DNA of 25,000 nucleotides, taken from Anaeromyces robustus. Taxonomy: Eukaryota; Neocallimastigomycota; Neocallimastigomycetes; Neocallimastigales; Neocallimastigaceae. The position numbers and the translations under genes were made by a program. The DNA lies in assembly GCA_002104895.1 (NCBI GenBank), contig MCFG01000207.1, forward strand, positions 1-25,000. The letters run 5' to 3'. Of this stretch, positions 18,307 to 25,000 are shown one piece after another. Each line of letters starts with the position of its first letter. Within the stretch, counting starts at the first letter, position 1. The notes beneath the pieces are model-generated. The model was not told the DNA's origin, did no database searches, and was given only the letters and a program-made list of their open reading frames with translations.

Positions 18307-19692
18307 TTTTAATTAAATTTTTAAAATTATATATATATTATTTTTTTTTTATATACTTACGGTAAAGAAAAGCATAGTTGCTAATGAAAGCATTGAATAA
18401 CATATAATAGCAATCCATGATGATTTCGAGAAAATAAGTTTAACTGATTGGAATAAAGAAAGTTCCTTCTTTTCTGAAATAGCATCTGATATAATACTAC
18501 TAGCATTATCATTATCACGAATTCTAACAGTTAAATTACCAAGAGTAGCTGAACTTGAACCTTCATCCCAATCATTTCTATAATTAGTATTATTTTCATT
18601 AAGATGTATAAATTCTTCATCTAAAATTTCATAAGAATTTTCTTTTTTAGGTTCATCTAAAAGATGATAAGCTACAATAAATGATATAACACCAACAACC
18701 ATAACAAATACGGATGGTAATAAATAATTATATTTTTTCCAAAAGTCATTATTATAAATACCATATTTTAATGCAGGATTAGCAAGAGCACCACCAATTA
18801 ATGGTCCAATCTTTATAATTTAAAAAAAGATAATGATAAAAAAAAAAAAAAAAAAAAGGTTTAATAATAAAAATTTTTATAAAATGTTAAAAAAAAAAAA
18901 TAACTATTTTTTTATATTTGGAATAATTTAGATTATTCATATTTATAAAAAGTTACCATTCCAGATAATCCCCATGTTACTCCATAAAAAGAATAACCAA
19001 TAGTTCTATTCATTTATAATAGGATATTAATTATATATACCAAATATTTAAAAAATATATTTATTATAAGATAAATAAATTTGAATTAAGAAAAAAAAAA
19101 TTTATATTGTAATTCTATAAATATTATAAAAATTGGATCATTTTTTATTATATTAATAGAAATATGAATAAATATTTTTATATTTTCTATTACGTATATA
19201 CCTTTGACTTTCATCAATAACATCACCTATCATTCCTTTTGCTACTGTTCCATTAGCAGAACATGAACCAGCAATGAAACGACCTAATAAAGCTATAGCG
19301 AAAGTTTGACTACTACCAAATACAATAGTACCAATACAAGTACCAATAATATTACATAAAAGAATTGGTTTACGTCCGTATTTATCGGATAAATGTCCCC
19401 AAAAAATATTGGTAATACATAGTGAAAAATAGAAAGCTGAACCTAATAATCCAACATAAAAACCAATATCTTCTTCTTTTTCTGCTACTCCAAAGTCTTT
19501 AACCATATTATAAATGTATGGTACTAGTAAAGAATCAGCAAAAGCTTCAGGTAAAACACATAATAAAGCAAGAAATACTTGAAGTTTTGGAAATGGTTTT
19601 TTTACTTTTTCCTTGATTGGTACTGATTCAACTTCGTCATTGGGAAGAAAAACTTCTGTATCATCATTTATGGGTATTTCATATGAAGGCAT
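17467..19692 (-). CDS. Major facilitator superfamily transporter (drug:H+ antiporter/ZIF-like), 5 exons, complete
   Basis: A predicted 12-helix membrane transporter of 513 residues. Exons on the minus strand, 5' to 3': 19692-19202, 19005-18957, 18810-18361, 18155-17786, 17648-17467; they join in frame to TAA. The N-terminus is acidic and cytosolic (about 35 residues), then TM1 starts near LQVFLALLCVLPEAFADSLL. The MFS signature A, GHLSDKYGRKPI, is at residues 99-110 between TM2 and TM3. TM4 begins GRFIAGSCSANG. A charged central loop (about 220-275, DEGSSSATLG) separates the two six-helix halves. The second half reads FPLWAATSISLGGLGFD, then a helix pair, then HGFSG...MCVSIMRMIGPTLAGSIWS and a final helix ending GFRPRNI. 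The overall pattern resembles tetracycline-resistance/zinc-induced-facilitator-type carriers common in fungi and plants. The substrate cannot be read from the sequence. All four introns are U2-type. Confidence 0.93.
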
Positions 19693-19956
19693 ATGGATTT
19701 ATTTATTTATTTATTATATATAATTTTATTGTATTATTATATTATTTTATTTATTATTTTATTTCAACTTTGCTGTTTCGATTTCTGGATTATATATAAT
19801 GATATGAAAATATTAAAATAATAAGTATATTAATAATATATACATTTAAATTATACATAAAAATAAGTCATATTATTATTATTCTAGAATATAATATTTT
19901 ATTTATTTTTTTATGTTATCAAATACTATATATAAGTATTTTTTTTTAATTATTAC

Positions 19957-19957
<1 letters not shown>

Positions 19958-20049
<92 letters not shown>
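19958..20049. repeat. (TAA)n microsatellite, about 30 copies
   Basis: Uninterrupted TAA/AAT trinucleotide array about 270 bases upstream of the transporter start. Confidence 0.95.
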
Positions 20050-20054
<5 letters not shown>

Positions 20055-20383
20055 TAATAATATAATTAGAATGAAAAACAAATAAAACTATTTCTATTCT
20101 TTAACTTTTAATTTAATGAATTTAAATTTAATTATTTATAAAATAACATAACATAACATAACATAAAATAAAATAAAACAAAATAAAAAGAAGATTAATC
20201 ATTATTATTTTATTTTATTTTTTATTTTAATCAATGAAAAAAAAATATTATGTAAGATAATTAAAAAAATAATAAATATTTTTTAATTATTTATTATTTT
20301 ATTCTTACTCTTTTATGTTTTATTGCATTTTTATTTTTTTTATTAATAAATTAAATTTTTATATTATTAAATTGGATAATTTA

Positions 20384-20427
20384 ATGACTTACCAAGATAC
20401 TGTAAGATCTTATGAAAAACTTAATTT
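20384..20427 (+). other. Exon-like islet: short ATG frame ending at a GT donor
   Basis: A 44-base patch with coding-like composition in otherwise pure A/T sequence. It starts ATGACTTACCAAGATACTG and reads MTYQDTVRSYEKLNL before TTAG|GTATTT, which looks like a donor. No matching downstream exon can be found on the plus strand before 22687. It could be a first exon with a distant partner, a gene relic, or an untranslated segment. I do not recognise the peptide. Confidence 0.25.
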
Positions 20428-21167
20428 AGGTATTTACAAAATAATATTTTTTTTGTTTTATTCTTTATAAAATATTGTAATAAAAGAGAATTTTAATGAA
20501 TAGAGTTTATAATTTATACTTTAAAATTCATATTTTTATTTTATATTTGTTGAAATATTATAAATTATAAAGAATTAATACAATTTAAATTTTATATTAA
20601 GAATTTCAATGTATTATTTATTATTAATAATTCATTTATACAAATATAATTGAAAAATAATAAATTATTTGAAAAGAATTTTAAAGTATTATTTTTTATT
20701 ATTTATGAGTTTATTATCTTTGCTTTTATATATATATATAAATAGTTATTTTTTTTAGTGTTTTAGTAATAATAATGAAAAAAATTTAAAAAAGGAAATC
20801 AAGATAATATTTAATATTTAATAATAAATTAATATTATTTAATTATTTTTCATCTTTCATTATTATTTTATATATTTTTTATTTTGTTTTGTTTTGTTTT
20901 GTTTTTTTACTAATTTCTAATAATTTTATTAATTTGGAATATTGATGATAATATATAATAATAATTTTTTTTATCTAACAAAAGAAAAAATAATAATTTA
21001 TGAAGATAAAAAAGTAAATAAATAACTAGAGTTTTTGTGTGACAAAAATAATTTTCTTAATCTAGAAATTATTAATAAAACATTATTTAATAAAAAGTTA
21101 AAATCCATGACATTTAATAAATATATAATATATACTATAAATACTATATATTTATAGTTTATTATTT

Positions 21168-21222
21168 ATTATATATATTATATATTATATATTATATATT
21201 ATATATTATATATTATATATTG
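21168..21222. repeat. (ATATATT)n heptanucleotide array
   Basis: About seven tandem copies of a 7-base ATATATT unit. Confidence 0.8.
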
Positions 21223-21330
21223 TATTTATTTTTATTTTTATTTTTTAATATTTACCATAATAATAATAAATATAAAATAGTAGTAATTAATATAATCTAA
21301 TATATTATATATAAATAATATATTGTATAC

Positions 21331-21333
<3 letters not shown>

Positions 21334-21361
<28 letters not shown>
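21334..21361. repeat. Short (AAAT)n run
   Basis: About seven AAAT units, the same motif and strand as the two long arrays. Confidence 0.8.
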
Positions 21362-21440
21362 TCATAAAATATACACATAAAAAAAAAATATTAAAATGAA
21401 AAAATGAAAAAAAAAAAAAAAAAAAAACAAGATTTAAATA

Positions 21441-21542
21441 TGAATTTTAAATAAATATTGGTTTATATATTTTATCTATTTAAATATAATATATTAATTA
21501 ATTTATTTATTAATATTTTAACCAATAAATAATTTAAAATAT
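21441..21542. repeat. Imperfect inverted repeat with TATTGGTT ends
   Basis: ATTTTAAATAAATATTGGTT near 21443-21462 faces AACCAATAAATAATTTAAAAT near 21521-21541. The arms are about 27 bases with several mismatches, around a loop of about 45 bases. It could be a miniature inverted-repeat element remnant, but A/T bias inflates such matches. Confidence 0.45.
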
Positions 21543-21545
21543 ATT

Positions 21546-21589
21546 ATATGATATTATAAATATTTTTAAAAATATTTATAAAATCATAT
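21546..21589. repeat. Near-perfect 44-base palindrome
   Basis: Arms of 22 bases without a loop, centred at 21567/21568, from ATATGATATTATAAATATTT to its complement, with a single mismatched pair. It follows directly after the inverted repeat at 21441-21542. Such a palindrome can extrude as a cruciform. Confidence 0.7.
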
Positions 21590-22084
21590 TACATTTTTAT
21601 TATAAAATAGAATTTATTATATAAAATTATAATAATTAATTAAGAATCTCTAAACTTTATATTACCTGAAATTTTATATTTCTAATAGTAATAAGGAAAA
21701 TCTAAGAATATATAAATAAAATTTTATTTTTTAATGTTATATGCATATATATAATATATTTATCAATATATTATAATACATTGACTACCATTGATTAATT
21801 TAATTTACAGTAATTATTATTATATAATAATTCCGCATTTTTTTAATTAATCAAATATTTATTAAAATAATATGTCAATTTTTTGAATAACAAATATATA
21901 AATAAAAATAAATAAGAATTAATAATAATAATAATAATTATTATTTTATAGTATGGTGATATTTAACTTTATTAATAAAATTAATTAAGAAGTATAATAA
22001 TAATGTATTCATAAAAAATAATTTAATAAACAGAAAAGTATAGTATAAAAAATAAAAGATATAGTGTATATTATTCTAATATTA

Positions 22085-22274
<190 letters not shown>

Positions 22275-22633
22275 AAGAAATTAATACTAAATATAACCTT
22301 AATTAAGTATAAGCATTTGATTATAAATTGTATTTTTATATATTATATTTATTTATTTTTATTTAATTATGTACTAAAAGAATGACTTATACTATATAAC
22401 ATTTAAAAATAATTTATACAACAATGGAATGAAAATTTATTTTGAATTATATATTTTCTATTAATATATTATAAATATCAAACATAACATAATATTCATT
22501 TATAAAATGATAAAATAATACAAAAGTTTAATAGATTTATATGAGAAAAAAAAATAATATAAAAAAAATATTGTTATATTTTACATTGTAATTATATAAT
22601 ATTAGTAAAAAAAAAATTAGGTGAGATGTAAAA

Positions 22634-22635
<2 letters not shown>

Positions 22636-22677
<42 letters not shown>
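22636..22677. repeat. Poly-T tract ten bases past the replication protein A stop
   Basis: Forty-two T, equal to poly-A on the coding strand, separated from the TAA at 22690-22688 by ten bases. The true length may differ from the assembly. Confidence 0.9.
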
Positions 22678-22682
<5 letters not shown>

Positions 22683-22687
22683 TATAT

Positions 22688-24895
<2,208 letters not shown>

Positions 24896-25000
24896 CTATT
24901 TAGATTTAAAATTATTAAAAAAAAAATTATTATAGATTAATATATAAATTAATTTATATTTATTATATTGATTTTAATAATAAATAATAATAAATAATAA
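24896..25000 (-). other. Right-edge intron of the RPA gene (partial)
   Basis: A/T-only sequence before the acceptor ATAG at 24896 (minus strand). The homologous protein continues upstream of SEIKCTAF, so the missing exons lie beyond the window. Confidence 0.75.

Overview
The window is nuclear DNA from a very AT-rich, intron-rich eukaryote. Non-coding DNA is almost pure A/T and packed with (AAT)n, (AAAT)n, (AATAAC)n and homopolymer tracts, while exons are visibly richer in G/C. An anaerobic gut fungus (Neocallimastigomycota) fits best: extreme AT bias, dense short introns, and an intronless bacterial-type gene as expected from rumen transfer. A social amoeba (dictyostelid) has similar base composition, but 21 complete introns in one gene would be unusual there. 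This assignment is inference from composition and gene structure, about 65% sure.

Five protein genes can be read, and all visible stop codons are TAA. (1) 317-7774, plus: the largest subunit of RNA polymerase III, 22 exons, lacking only the first exon or exons (about 60 codons) off the left edge. (2) 9521-12339, minus: the B55/Cdc55 regulatory subunit of protein phosphatase 2A, 7 exons, complete, 444 residues. (3) 15723-16460, plus: an intronless DUF554/YqgA-like membrane protein of bacterial type. (4) 17467-19692, minus: a major facilitator superfamily transporter, 5 exons, complete, 513 residues. (5) 22688-24895, minus: the large subunit of replication protein A, 9 exons covering the last 392 residues; its N-terminus is off the right edge. 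Genes 1 and 2 converge on a 1.7-kb A/T spacer, and genes 3 and 4 also converge. Genes 2 and 3 diverge from a 3.4-kb spacer in which I see no gene, and 3 kb of A/T sequence separates genes 4 and 5. The neighbours have unrelated jobs (transcription, phosphatase targeting, transport, DNA replication/repair), and nothing suggests co-regulation.

The most striking signal is in the splice sites. Of 39 complete introns, 36 have U2-type GT-AG borders. The other three start with the full minor-spliceosome (U12-type) donor RTATCCTTT. The last intron of the Pol III gene is an AT-AC intron with a textbook branch site (TCCTTAAC), and introns 4 and 6 of the B55 gene are GT-AG introns with GTATCCTTT donors. 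Protein homology fixes the exon borders of the two B55 introns; in the Pol III gene it places the intron, and the donor and branch motifs choose the border. Together they predict a working minor spliceosome in this organism and minor introns much more common than in animals or plants, where they are well under 1%.

The rest of the window is microsatellites, poly-T tracts and a few inverted repeats, some of which could be miniature-element remnants. No tRNA, rRNA, transposase or CRISPR array was seen.
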